This document shows positions 35,018 through 43,606 of a stretch of DNA of 64,000 nt, one piece after another. This DNA is from Actinoplanes solisilvae (GTDB taxonomy: Bacteria > Actinomycetota > Actinomycetes > Mycobacteriales > Micromonosporaceae). The notes below the pieces were generated by a model that had not been told where the DNA came from, made no database searches, and saw only the letters and a list, made by a program, of their open reading frames with translations. A program made the position numbers and the translations under genes. Every line of letters starts with the position of its first letter. Position 1 is the first letter of the stretch. The stretch spans positions 372,001 to 436,000 of the forward strand of contig NZ_RJAC01000004.1 in the NCBI RefSeq assembly GCF_003999975.1, in the 5' to 3' direction.

Positions 35018-35722
35018 TCATGGCGCCTCGTCGACGTAGACGACACCCAGCTTGTCGAGCAGGGGCCGCAACTCGTACATGTCGACGCCCAGTTCTCCGC
35101 CCGCCAGCCGGGCCCGCTTGGCCGTCTCGGACTCCAGTCGCGCCCGAGCGGCCGACAGCACGGAATTCGCCCGCGAATGGGGCACCACCACGACACCGTC
35201 GTCGTCGGCCACCACCGCGTCGCCGGCGGCGATCGACTGCCCGCCGCACACCACCGGCACGTTCACCGACCCCGGGCTGGCCTTCACCGTGCCCCGCGGG
35301 CTGACCGCGCGCGCCCACACCGGAAACCCCATCGCTCGCAGCTCGGCGACGTCGCGCACGCCCGCGTCGAGCACCACCCCCACGACCCCGCGCGCGGACA
35401 GGGAGATCGCCAGCAGCTCTCCCACCATGCCGTCGGTCGAGGGCGACGTGGTCGTCACGACGAGCAGGTCGCCCGGCGCGCACACCTCGACCGCCGCGTG
35501 GATCATGAGGTTGTCGCCGGGATGGCAGGACACGGTGACCGCCGACCCGGCCACCCGCGCGCCGGTCTGGATCGGCCGCAGCGCCGGGTCGAGCGCGCCG
35601 CGCCGCCCGTCGGCCTCGTGCACCGTGGACACTCCCGCCGAAGCGAGCCCGGCGAGCACCTCGGCCGCCACCCGGGGCACCCGCCGGACGACCACGTGCC
35701 GGTTCACGACAGCGCGGTTCAC
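35018..35722 (-). CDS. RraA-family aldolase (4-carboxy-4-hydroxy-2-oxoadipate aldolase / oxaloacetate decarboxylase type)
   Basis: 234 residues from a GTG that overlaps the stop of the upstream PIG-L gene (GTGA), so the two are translationally coupled. The core ISARGVVGVVLDAGVRDVAEL and DAVVADDDGVVVVP are RraA/HMG-aldolase motifs; the DAGVRD Arg/Asp are the metal/substrate residues. Family members (LigK, GalC, ProA) split 4-carboxy-4-hydroxy-2-oxoadipate to pyruvate and oxaloacetate. Pairing with a GalB-like hydratase favours this over the RNase E-inhibitor role. Confidence 0.8.
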   Translation of the reverse strand: MNRAVVNRHVVVRRVPRVAAEVLAGLASAGVSTVHEADGRRGALDPALRPIQTGARVAGSAVTVSCHPGDNLMIHAAVEVCAPGDLLVVTTTSPSTDGMVGELLAISLSARGVVGVVLDAGVRDVAELRAMGFPVWARAVSPRGTVKASPGSVNVPVVCGGQSIAAGDAVVADDDGVVVVPHSRANSVLSAARARLESETAKRARLAGGELGVDMYELRPLLDKLGVVYVDEAP

Positions 35723-36435
35723 GACAACACCCTGGTCACCTGGGGGAACACCCGCTGGTAGGCCTCGGCGCGGGTGTCGTCGGGCAGCCCCAGGTTTGGC
35801 CCCGAGTTGCGGGAGGCCTGCAGCCCGCGCCGCGCGCCCAGCTCGGTGTAGTAGTTCCACAGGTGTTTCTGGGCGGCCAGCACCTGCATGGCCTCGCGTT
35901 TGCGTTCCCACACCCCGGTGACGTCGAGCAGCACGTCGGGCACGAAGCCGCACTGCTCGGGCTGGTGGGGCTCGAAGCAGAACACCGGTGGCGCGCCGAT
36001 CACCTCGCCCGGCCCCTCGACACCGGGCGCCTGGGCGAGCACGCGGGCGCGCAGCGCGATGGCGTGCGCGGTCGCGTGGTCGTGGTTGTAGGGGTCGGCG
36101 GCCGCGTGGGTCAGCACCACGGTCGGCTGCACCTCGCGATAGAGGTCGATGAGGCTGCGGGTCAGCTCGGGCGTCGCGGTCAGCGGATAGTCGCCGGCGT
36201 CGTAGAACCGGATCTCGGCCCCGAGCACGGCCGCCGCCTTCTCGGCCTCGGCCCGGCGCTGGGCCTTGATCTCGTCGAGCGTGTGGCCCTTGCGCCACAG
36301 CGACGCCGACTCGCCGCGCTCGCCGAAGCTCATGCAGCCGATCACCGCCCGCCCGCCGCGCGAGGTCGCCAGCGCGATGGCGCCCGCCGCACGCCACACG
36401 AAGTCGCCGGGGTGGGCCGTGAGAACGAGCAGCAT
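35719..36435 (-). CDS. PIG-L-family zinc enzyme, GalB-like 4-oxalomesaconate hydratase
   Basis: 238 residues. The N-terminal motif is AHPGDFVWRAAGAIA instead of the deacetylase motif AHPDDE. Retention of His and Asp with 'DFVWRAAGAIA' matches GalB, the PIG-L-fold 4-oxalomesaconate hydratase of gallate degradation. SFGERGESASLWRKG and the H-x2-H zinc site in YNHDHATAHA support this. The downstream RraA aldolase would take its product. No gallate or protocatechuate 4,5-dioxygenase is in the window, so the aromatic source is unknown. It is divergent from a GntR regulator with inverted repeats between. Confidence 0.75.
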   Translation of the reverse strand: MLLVLTAHPGDFVWRAAGAIALATSRGGRAVIGCMSFGERGESASLWRKGHTLDEIKAQRRAEAEKAAAVLGAEIRFYDAGDYPLTATPELTRSLIDLYREVQPTVVLTHAAADPYNHDHATAHAIALRARVLAQAPGVEGPGEVIGAPPVFCFEPHQPEQCGFVPDVLLDVTGVWERKREAMQVLAAQKHLWNYYTELGARRGLQASRNSGPNLGLPDDTRAEAYQRVFPQVTRVLS

Positions 36436-36447
36436 CAAGCCTCCAGC

Positions 36448-36532
36448 AGATTGTCAACAATCTCGTCAGCGATTTGCGGTGCGCAAACGTTAGCGCCGAG
36501 CCGCATCGGGGAGCAATCGTTGACAATATTGT
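36448..36532. promoter_or_regulatory. candidate GntR operators in the galB-like / gntR divergent promoter
   Basis: Two related sites sit in the 120-bp divergent gap. 36448-36463 is AGATTGT-CA-ACAATCT, a perfect 7-bp inverted repeat. 36519-36532 contains GTTGACAATATTGT with the palindrome ACAATATTGT (36523-36532). Both include GTTGACAAT, once on each strand. Each lies close to one start codon. TTGT..ACAA half-sites are usual for FCD-type GntR regulators. Confidence 0.6.
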
Positions 36533-36555
36533 TGGCACATAGGAAGACTGACCTG

Positions 36556-37224
36556 GTGCCATCGACACCTCGGCCGGGCGAGACGGGCGCCGCACAGGTC
36601 CGCCACGGCCTGCGCGCCGCGATCCTGCACGGCGAATACCTGCCCGGCGAGCGCCTCGTCGAGGCCCAGCTCATCGAGCGGTTCGACGCCAGCCGCTTCA
36701 CCGTGCGCGCGGCCCTGCACAGCCTGGCCACCGAGGGTCTCGTCGTGCTCGAGCACAACCGCGGCGCCCAGGTGCGCAAGGTCTCGCTGCGCGAGGCGCT
36801 CGAGATCACCGAGGTCCGCATGGTGCTCGAGGGCCTGATCGCCGCCCGCGCGGCCGAGCGCGTCACCGATCGGCAGGCGAGCGAGCTGGCCGAGATCGGC
36901 GTGCTGATGCGCCACGCCGTCGAGGCCGAGGAGCACTTCCGCTACAGCGACCTCAATCACCGCCTGCACTCGCTGCTGCGCGAGATCGCCGCCCATGAGA
37001 CGGCCGACCAGATCGTCGAGACGTTGCGCGGCCAGCTCGTGCGCCACCAGTTCATGCTGTCGGTGCTGCCCGGCCGCCCGCAGGTCTCGCTGCCCCAGCA
37101 CGAGCGCATCATCGCCGCCGTCCGCGCCCGCGACCCCAAGGCCGCCGAGTCCGCGATGCGCGAGCACATAGCCAGCGTCTTCGAAGCCCTGCGGACGCTC
37201 GACTACCTGAGCGGCCCGGCATGA
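36556..37224 (+). CDS. GntR-family (FCD) transcriptional regulator
   Basis: 222 residues from a GTG with AGGAAG about 9 nt upstream. An N-terminal winged helix (HGLRAAILHGEYLPGERLVEAQLIERF, then FTVRAALHSLATEGLVVL) precedes an all-helical FCD ligand domain. The latter has the metal-site pattern around RMVLEGLIAARAAERV, DLNHRLHSLL and HERIIAAVRARD. Such regulators sense small carboxylates. It overlaps the downstream dehydrogenase start (ATGA) and is divergent from the galB-like/RraA pair, so it probably controls both sides. Confidence 0.88.
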   Translation: MPSTPRPGETGAAQVRHGLRAAILHGEYLPGERLVEAQLIERFDASRFTVRAALHSLATEGLVVLEHNRGAQVRKVSLREALEITEVRMVLEGLIAARAAERVTDRQASELAEIGVLMRHAVEAEEHFRYSDLNHRLHSLLREIAAHETADQIVETLRGQLVRHQFMLSVLPGRPQVSLPQHERIIAAVRARDPKAAESAMREHIASVFEALRTLDYLSGPA

Positions 37225-37991
37225 CGACGATCGCCGTGCTGGGCCTCGGCGAGGCGGGCAGCCGGATAGCGGCCGACCTGGCCGCCGCCGGCGCGACGGT
37301 CCAGGGCTTCGACCCGGCAAGAGAACACCTTGACGGCGTACGCATGAAGGGCAGTGACCTTGAGGCCTGTCGCGACGCCGACGTGGTCCTCAGCCTCACC
37401 ACCGCCCACGAGGCACGGGCCGCTCTCGACAACGCCCTACCCGGCTGCCGCCCCGGCACGCTCTGGGCCGACCTCAACACCTCGGCCCCGACCCTGAAGG
37501 AAGCCCTGCGGGACGCGGCCGGCAACACCGTATCCGTGGTGGACGTGGCCCTGATGGCGCCCGTCCCCGGCCGCGGACTGCGCACCCCGATGACCGCCAG
37601 CGGCCCGAAAGCTCACGACCTGGCCGCCGTTCTCACCCCCTACGGCGCTGTGATCGACGTGATCGACGGCCCGGTCGGTGCCGCCGCCACCCGCAAGCTG
37701 TTGCGCAGCGTCTTCTACAAGGGCATGTCCGCCGCCGTCACCGAGGCCCTCGCCGCCGCGCGACAGGCGGGCCTGGAGGACTGGCTGGCCGCCGACATCC
37801 GCGCCGAGCTCACCCGCAGCGACGACCGCACTCTCGACCGCATCGTCGAGGGCTCCCGCCTGCACGCCGCCCGCCGTGAGGACGAGATGGCGGCCGCCGC
37901 CAAGCTGCTCCACTCCCTCGGAGTCCCGGCCCGGGTCGCCCGGGCCAGCCGAGACTGGCTCGCCGACCTGAGGCAAAACCCCGAGGCCTAA
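37221..37991 (+). CDS. NAD(P)-dependent beta-hydroxyacid dehydrogenase-like protein (DUF1932 C-terminus)
   Basis: 256 residues. An N-terminal Rossmann fold (IAVLGLGEAGSRIAADLAAAG, ADVVLSLTTAHEA) is followed by a helical C-terminal DUF1932 domain (KLLRSVFYKGMSAAVTEALAAA), which has the conserved Lys region. It is related to 6-phosphogluconate and 3-hydroxyisobutyrate dehydrogenases. In aromatic-acid loci such proteins are found with PIG-L and RraA enzymes, where a dehydrogenase step would be needed. The exact substrate is unknown. It is translationally coupled to gntR. Confidence 0.8.
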   Translation: MTTIAVLGLGEAGSRIAADLAAAGATVQGFDPAREHLDGVRMKGSDLEACRDADVVLSLTTAHEARAALDNALPGCRPGTLWADLNTSAPTLKEALRDAAGNTVSVVDVALMAPVPGRGLRTPMTASGPKAHDLAAVLTPYGAVIDVIDGPVGAAATRKLLRSVFYKGMSAAVTEALAAARQAGLEDWLAADIRAELTRSDDRTLDRIVEGSRLHAARREDEMAAAAKLLHSLGVPARVARASRDWLADLRQNPEA

Positions 37992-38000
37992 GCTGAAGGC

Positions 38001-38456
38001 GTGGTAAAAGTACGGCTTGAACCGATGACCGACGAACAGTTCGCACCCTGGAAGGCCGACGCGGAGGCGCACTACGCCCAGAGCGTCGCCCGCACCGGCG
38101 CACCGGCCGAGGCGGCGGCGGCCGAGGCCGCCGAGACCTACGCGAACCTGCTCCCCGACGGCGCCGAGACGCCCGGGAACCACCTCTGGTACGCCTACGA
38201 CGGCGAGCGCCGGGTTGGTTTCCTCTGGCTGAAGCTCACCGGCACGACCGCGTTCGTCTACAACGTCGCCGTCGAGCAGGACCAGCGCCGGCAAGGCTAC
38301 GGCCGCGCCATCATGGAGGCCGGCGAACGCTGGAGCCGGGACAACGGCGCGACGACCATCGGCCTGCACGTCTTCGCCCACAACCACGGCGCCCGCAACC
38401 TGTACGAGCAACTCGGCTACGTCGAGACCGGTCGCAAGATGGCCAAGGCGCTCTAG
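38001..38456 (+). CDS. GNAT-family N-acetyltransferase
   Basis: 151 residues from a GTG at 38001, preceded by TAAGCT ending 6 nt upstream (leaderless pattern). Motif A is AVEQDQRRQGYGRAIMEAGERW (R/Q-x-x-G-x-G), and motif B is HVFAHNHGARNLYEQLGYVETGRKM. The fold is complete. The N-terminal ~50 residues form a helical extension (MTDEQFAPWKADAEAHYAQ). The substrate is unknown. A truncated subtilase follows. Confidence 0.85.
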   Translation: MVKVRLEPMTDEQFAPWKADAEAHYAQSVARTGAPAEAAAAEAAETYANLLPDGAETPGNHLWYAYDGERRVGFLWLKLTGTTAFVYNVAVEQDQRRQGYGRAIMEAGERWSRDNGATTIGLHVFAHNHGARNLYEQLGYVETGRKMAKAL

Positions 38457-38577
38457 CGCCGGCAGGAGCACACCCTCGACCGGTTCCCCCACGAGAACGC
38501 CTGGACCTGGCTGTTGGCGCGGCCCGTCAGGAGGAACCGGAAGACGCAGCCGACTGTCCACATAGCGCCATGTCGCC

Positions 38578-40843
38578 ATGGAGTGGGCCGCGGCCGCCGG
38601 GGCCAAGGTGATCAACATGAGCCTGGGGGGCGACCCGACCGACGGCACCGATCCGATGAGCCTCGCGGTCGACCGGGTCAGTGCCGAGAGCGGCGCCCTG
38701 TTCGTGATCGCCGCCGGCAACGAGGGTCAGGAATACACGGTCGGCTCCCCGGGGGCGGCCACCTCGGCGCTGACCGTCGGGGCGGTCGACCGGGATGACA
38801 CGCTCGCCCCGTTCTCCAGTCGCGGGCCGCGGCTCGACGAGGGGCTCAAGCCCGAGATCAGCGCGCCCGGCGTGGGCATCGTGGCGGCCCGCGCGGCCGG
38901 CACCGAGATGGGCAACCCGGTCGACGACCTCTACACCGCCGCCTCAGGCACGTCGATGGCGACGCCGCACGTGGCCGGGGCGGCCGCGATCCTGGCCCAG
39001 CAGCACCCGGGCTGGACCGGCGCGCAGCTCAAGGACGCCCTCGTCAGCACGGTCAAGAGCACGCAGTCGACGGTCTACCAGGAGGGCGCCGGCCGGGTCG
39101 ACGTGGCGCGGGCGGTCAGCCAGCGGGTCACCGGCACGGCGGTCGCCGACTTCGGGCTGCGGTTCAACGGCGAGTCGCCGGTGATCGCGACCCGCAAGGT
39201 CACCTACACCAACAGCGGGACCACGCCGGTCACCCTCACCTTGCGGTCCGACGTGGCCGTCGCGTCGGTGAGTCCGGCGACGCTCACGGTTCCGGCCGGG
39301 GGCAGCGCCGACGCGGTGCTCAGCCTCGACACCGGCCGGCGTGGAGTGGGCCGGTTCGGCGGGCGCCTGACCGCCACGGCCGCCGGGAACGTGCAGGTCA
39401 CCACGGCGATCGGCGGGGCGCTGGACGCACCCCACCGTAAGGTCACCTTCTCGGCGATCGGGCTCGACGGCCGGCCGGCCGGGGTGCCGACGCTGCAGAT
39501 GTTCGGTGACGACCCGCGGTTCGACGTGCTGGCCGGGCTGTTCGAGGGCCAGGTCGGCACGATCGAGGTTCCCGAGGGCGACTACCTGCTCAACGCTCAG
39601 GTGCCGACCAGCGGCGAGGCGGCGTGCAGCAGGTCAACGTCACGCCGACGGCGAAGGTCCGCAAGGCACGTTCGAGTTCTCGTCGCGCTGGCAGCTCGCC
39701 GCGCCCCGGGCCGAGGTCGGTCTGCCGGGGACGCCGGGAGTGCGGCGCGCCAGCCTGTGGCCGTCGTCCCCCGCGTACGCCGGCACGCGCCGGTTCGACC
39801 TGGTCGGCGACGTCAAGAAGGCGCGCGGCAAGGCCGTGGTGCTGTCCTCGGACAGCGAGTACACCCAGATCGCCGCGGCCACCGAGGCCGGAGCGGCCGC
39901 GATCCTGCTCGTACGGCCGCCCGGTGTCAGCGCCGGTCTGCAGTGGGATCCGGACGCCCAGGAACGCTTGGCCGTGCCCACGGTCGTGCTCACCAGCACC
40001 GAAGGGCAGGCGATCCTCGACCGGGCAGGCCGGCCGGGCGCTTCCGTCGCGCTCACCCTGACCACGGTGAGTCCCTACCTGTACGACGTCTCGCAGGTCT
40101 CGCGGCAGCAGGTGCCGGCGAAGGTGGTGCACCGGGTCAGCGAGTCCAACTCGCGGCGCATCACCGTCCGTTACTCGGGCAGCGGCGATCGTTTCGTCGG
40201 TGAGGAGCGCACCGGGTGGCGGCCGTGGGTCAGCTATCCGCGTCCCGGCGAGCAGACCGAGACGTGGTACGCCTCCGTCGTGCGGCCCGCCACCCCGAAG
40301 GGCGCGGCGAACGTCCGCGTCGGTGACGCGCTACGCCTGCGGGTGGCCGCCTACGTCGACGCGACCGACGAGCACTGGCTGGTCGGCGACCTGGCGTACC
40401 AGGGCTCGATGACGGCCAAGCTCTACTGCGACGGCAAGCTGCTGACCGAGCTGCCCGACGGCTGGCGCGACGTGCCCGTGCCGGGCGGGGCCGCGACCTA
40501 CCGCCTGGCGCTCACCACGGCCCGCCCGAACTACCCGGCGACGACCTCGACGGAGTGGACGTTCCGGTCGGCGCGGTCCGGCGACCTGCCGCTGCTGCAG
40601 ATCTCGTACGACGCCCCGGTCGAGCTCGGCAACACGGCGACGACGCGGGCACACCGGCTGGGCGTGAGCGTGCCCGGTGCCCGTACGGTCAAGGTCGAGA
40701 CCTCGGGCGACGAGGGCCGCACCTGGGTCGAGGGCACGAGGGTGCCGGCCGGTCGCGGAACCGTCTCGCTGCGGGTCACGGCCACCGACCGGGCGGGTAA
40801 CAGCGTCAAGCAGACGGTGCTGAGGGCGTACGCCCGCTCCTGA
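38578..40843 (+). pseudogene. S8 subtilisin-like peptidase, N-terminally truncated and frameshifted
   Basis: The first frame (38578 to ~39620) holds the second half of a subtilase: AKVINMSLGG, the oxyanion Asn in VIAAGNEG, SSRGPRLDEGLKPEISAPG and nucleophile GTSMATPHVAG. The signal peptide, pro-domain and catalytic Asp and His regions are absent; homology begins abruptly just after a stop codon. Coding then moves to a second frame near 39620 (VQQVNVTPTAKV) and a third near 39665 (GTFEFSSRWQLAAPR). The third continues to 40843 with a PA-like segment (AGAAAILLV to VPTVVLTSTEGQAIL) and Ig-like repeats. It cannot make an active protease. Confidence 0.85.
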
Positions 40844-40882
40844 GAAATGGGGGGAGGCCCTCGAGCTGGGCCTCCCCCGTTC

Positions 40883-41275
40883 TCACGCGGCGGCGTGCAG
40901 TTTGCCGGGGGCCGTCGCCCGCAGGTCGATCGCCGTCGCGAAGAGCGAGACGGCGGTGATCAGGTTGAAGAAGCCGTAGATCTGCGCCAGGGTGATCGCC
41001 CCGATGTTCGGCGACGCGAACAGCACGAGCCCGAACACGATGCCGAGCAGACCGGTCAGTGCCAGCCAGACCCGGCTGCGCCCGCGGTCGGGGCCGAACG
41101 CCAGGGCCAGCTCGGTGACCCCGGAGATGACCGCCCAGGCCACGATCCACAGCACCAGCACCAGGGCGGTGATGCCCGGCCAGAGCAGCGCCACCACACC
41201 GGCGGCGACGTCGAGCACGCCGATCAGCAGGCGGCCGACCACCGGGCCGGCCGCCTCGGACCGGAAGGCCCGCAC
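40883..41275 (-). pseudogene. hdeD: HdeD/DUF308 membrane protein, 3' part separated by insertion
   Basis: 130 residues with four TM helices. It starts in mid-family: RAFRSEAAGPVVGRLLIGVLD normally follows the first two helices of ~190-residue HdeD proteins. Helices 3-6 are intact (VVALLWPGITALVLVLWIV to IYGFFNLITAVSLFATAID). A GTG start exists at 41275, but an in-frame TAA lies just upstream, where the insert begins. The missing first helices are found in the same orientation at 41886-42026, about 610 bp away. Confidence 0.75.
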
Positions 41276-41885
41276 CCGTTACCTCTCTGTGTGCTTTGGT
41301 GAGCACCTGATCGGTAGTCCTGCCTTGCGGCGGGACGGTCCCGGTCTGACCGACTGGTGTCGTGCCGGGTTCACGCTTCACAGCCACCTGCCCGCATGCG
41401 CGGGTCTTCTGGTCGGCTCCCGGCGGTGTCGAGCTTCGCCGCGAGAGCGGCCAGGTTCAGGGCGGCGTTACGGTCGCGGTCGATGACCAGACCGCACGCC
41501 TCACAGGCGAATTCACGCTCGGACAGGGCGGGCTTGGTTGTCACCGCGCCACAGGCCGAGCAGGTCTTGGAGGGACGATCCTGCAACGCGGCCTTGTACA
41601 AAGCGTCGACATCACGGCCCGGCGCCGAGATCGCAGATGCGACACCGGAACGCACACTATCGCTCACGGTCCCCCTCTCTACGCGCCCTCCATCGGAACG
41701 AAAACAGTCTCCCGCACCGCATGACAACTAGTCAAGAGACAGATTGTCGTCTGCCTAGGATTTGGCATGTGGCGCCGCAGCACGGTTCCCTACGAGATAC
41801 CGGTGGCCGCTGCCCATTTCTTCCATTGACACCGTCACTATTGCCAACCAGTGAGCACTACCGACTATCAACACATCACCAGATG
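41273..41885 (-). mobile_element. IS605/IS1341-type insertion remnant within hdeD
   Basis: An insert of about 613 bp separates two parts of one membrane-protein gene. It contains the 3' end of a tnpB. GTGAGCAC occurs near both ends in the same orientation (41299-41306 and 41851-41858); the left copy is part of a GTGCT/AGCAC hairpin (41291-41306). Similarly oriented subterminal hairpins are usual for IS605 ends. No tnpA and no target duplication are seen. TTAC (41279-41282, + strand) and TTGAT (41867-41871, - strand) lie close to the edges, but exact ends are uncertain. Confidence 0.6.
41371..41727 (-). pseudogene. tnpB: TnpB (IS605-family RNA-guided nuclease) C-terminal fragment
   Basis: 118 residues, of which the last ~75 match TnpB: the zinc ribbon SKTCSACG and FACEACG (four Cys) is followed by LVIDRDRNAALNLAALA, which carries the last RuvC acidic residue (DRDxNAA). 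The N-terminal wedge/REC and first RuvC parts of a ~380-residue TnpB are missing, and residues ~1-45 look unrelated. It is therefore a dead, internally deleted copy. Sequence 3' of it (41283-41370) would correspond to the guide-RNA region in an intact element. Confidence 0.8.
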
Positions 41886-42026
41886 CCACCCTTCGAGCAC
41901 CCCGGACCCGATCGAGAAGATCGCGAACAGCAGCACGAACGCCCCGACGGTGATCTCCGGCCAGATGACCGCGATCACCCCCGTGACCAGAGCCAAAACA
42001 CCACGCCACACCAGACTGCTACGCAT
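41886..42026 (-). pseudogene. hdeD: HdeD/DUF308 membrane protein, 5' part
   Basis: 47 residues from an ATG with GGGAGA 7 nt upstream. The two TM helices LVWRGVLALVTGVIAVIWP and VGAFVLLFAIFSIGSGVLEGW are the start of a DUF308 protein. After Trp47 the frame continues a few non-family residues into a stop. Joining GVLEGW to RAFRSEAAG of the downstream fragment would restore a ~175-residue HdeD-like protein in frame, which supports a simple insertion. Confidence 0.7.
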
Positions 42027-42120
42027 CGCCAGATCTCCCGTCCCGGTTGGTGCCAACGAGATCGGTGTGCCCGTTCACGAAGTTCGGTAGAGCGTGTTCT
42101 GCGACAACTCTCGGCGCCGT

Positions 42121-43533
42121 TCAGTGGTTGAGTTTCGACTTGTGCCGGCCGTAGAAGGCGTACAGGACGGCTCCGAGCAGGAACCAGACCGCGAAGCGCA
42201 ACCAGGTCACCGGGTCGAGGTAGGTGATCAGCCAGATCGAGAAGACGACGCCGACCGCCGGGACGATCGGCATCCACGGCAGCCTGAAGCTGCGCGGGAT
42301 GTCGGGGCGGCGGTAGCGCAGCACGATCACGGCGACGCAGACGACCACGAAGGCCAGCAGGATGCCGATGTTGGTCAGCTCGGCCGCCTCGCGGATGGGC
42401 AGAAAACCGGCGATGACCGCCGAGGCGATGCCGGCGATCCAGGTGACCCGGGTCGGCACGCGGCGGGTCGGGTGGAGTTTGCCGAACCAGGCGGGCAGCA
42501 GGCCGTCGCGGCTCATCGAGTACCAGACCCGGGTCACGCCGAGCATGAACGTGAACATGACCGTCAGGATGCCGACGATGGCGCCGACCGCGATGACGTC
42601 GGCCAGCCCGGAGAGCCCGACCGAGGCGAACGCGGTGGAGAAGCCGCTCTCGGGGTCGATGTCGCGGTAGTTCTGCATGCCGGTCAGCACGAGGGTGGCC
42701 AGCACGTAGAGGACCATCGAGATGATCAGCGAGTAGATGATGGCCTTGGGCATGTGACGGCGGGCGTCCTTGGACTCCTCGGCGGCGGTGCTCATCGCGT
42801 CGTAGCCGAAAACGGCGAAGAAGACGGTGGCCGCGCCGGTGATCGCGCCGCTCCAGCCGAACGGGAAGAACGGGTCGTAGTTGGAGCGGGTGATGTGGAA
42901 GGCGCCGACGATCACCACGAGCAGGACGATGGCCACCTTGAGGATGACCACGGCGGTCTCGGCGCGGGCCGCGGCCCGGATCCCGCGGTTCAGCAGATAC
43001 GCGATGAGCAGGCAAAGCACGACGGCGAAGAGGTCGACGACGTGCCCGTCGCCGGTGCCGGGGGCGCCGAGCATCCAGGCCGGCAGGTCGACGCCGAGGT
43101 CGGCCATCAGGAAGGAGAAGTAGCCGGAGATGCCGATCGCGACGACCGAGACGATGGCCGTGTACTCCAGCAGCAGGTCCCAGCCGATGAACCAGGCCAC
43201 CACCTCGCCCAGCACGACGTAGCCGTACGTGTAGGCCGACCCGGCCCGCGGGATCATGCCGGCGAACTCGGCGTAGGACAGGGCGGCCGCGGCGCTGGCG
43301 ATACCGGCGATCAGGAACGAGAACAGGACCGCGGGACCGGCCGTCTCGTTGGCGACCGCGCCGGCCAGGGCGAAGATGCCGGCGCCGATGATGCCGCCGA
43401 CGCCGATCGCGGTGAGCTGCCACAGCCCGAGCGAGCGCTCGAGATCGGTGCCGCCCTCGTCGGTGACGTCGTCGACCGGTTTGCGCCGGAAGATCCCCGA
43501 CCCCCGGCCGAATCGCTGCGGTGACACGGACAT
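42121..43533 (-). CDS. APC-superfamily cationic amino-acid permease
   Basis: 470 residues. The ATG at 43533 has GGGGAGG 5 nt upstream. Twelve or more TM helices start at LTAIGVGGIIGAGIFALAG, which contains the substrate-binding GxGxxxG bend of helix 1. FFAVFGYDAMSTAAEESKDARRHMP is the helix-6/7 signature of CAT-type (YfnA/CAT) transporters. It would take up a basic or neutral amino acid with protons. Length is normal. It appears monocistronic. Confidence 0.88.
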   Translation of the reverse strand: MSVSPQRFGRGSGIFRRKPVDDVTDEGGTDLERSLGLWQLTAIGVGGIIGAGIFALAGAVANETAGPAVLFSFLIAGIASAAAALSYAEFAGMIPRAGSAYTYGYVVLGEVVAWFIGWDLLLEYTAIVSVVAIGISGYFSFLMADLGVDLPAWMLGAPGTGDGHVVDLFAVVLCLLIAYLLNRGIRAAARAETAVVILKVAIVLLVVIVGAFHITRSNYDPFFPFGWSGAITGAATVFFAVFGYDAMSTAAEESKDARRHMPKAIIYSLIISMVLYVLATLVLTGMQNYRDIDPESGFSTAFASVGLSGLADVIAVGAIVGILTVMFTFMLGVTRVWYSMSRDGLLPAWFGKLHPTRRVPTRVTWIAGIASAVIAGFLPIREAAELTNIGILLAFVVVCVAVIVLRYRRPDIPRSFRLPWMPIVPAVGVVFSIWLITYLDPVTWLRFAVWFLLGAVLYAFYGRHKSKLNH

Positions 43534-43606
43534 GACGGCCTCCCCGATGAGCGCTCCTCTCGGAGTACCACGTGAGGCCGTCTTTCGCATCTACAGGCGT
43601 TGATAT

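Noticed and set aside
36520..36525. TTGACA as the gntR -35 box
   Set aside because: No reasonable -10 hexamer lies 16-18 bp downstream; the sequence is better explained as part of the palindromic operator.
38514..38798. Alternative frame before the subtilase remnant
   Set aside because: It runs through subtilase coding sequence in the wrong frame and has Arg/Gly-rich shadow composition.
42094..43524. Long open frame opposite the amino-acid permease
   Set aside because: Its translation is almost only Asp/Glu/Arg/Gly/His, as expected from the antisense of a GC-rich membrane-protein gene.
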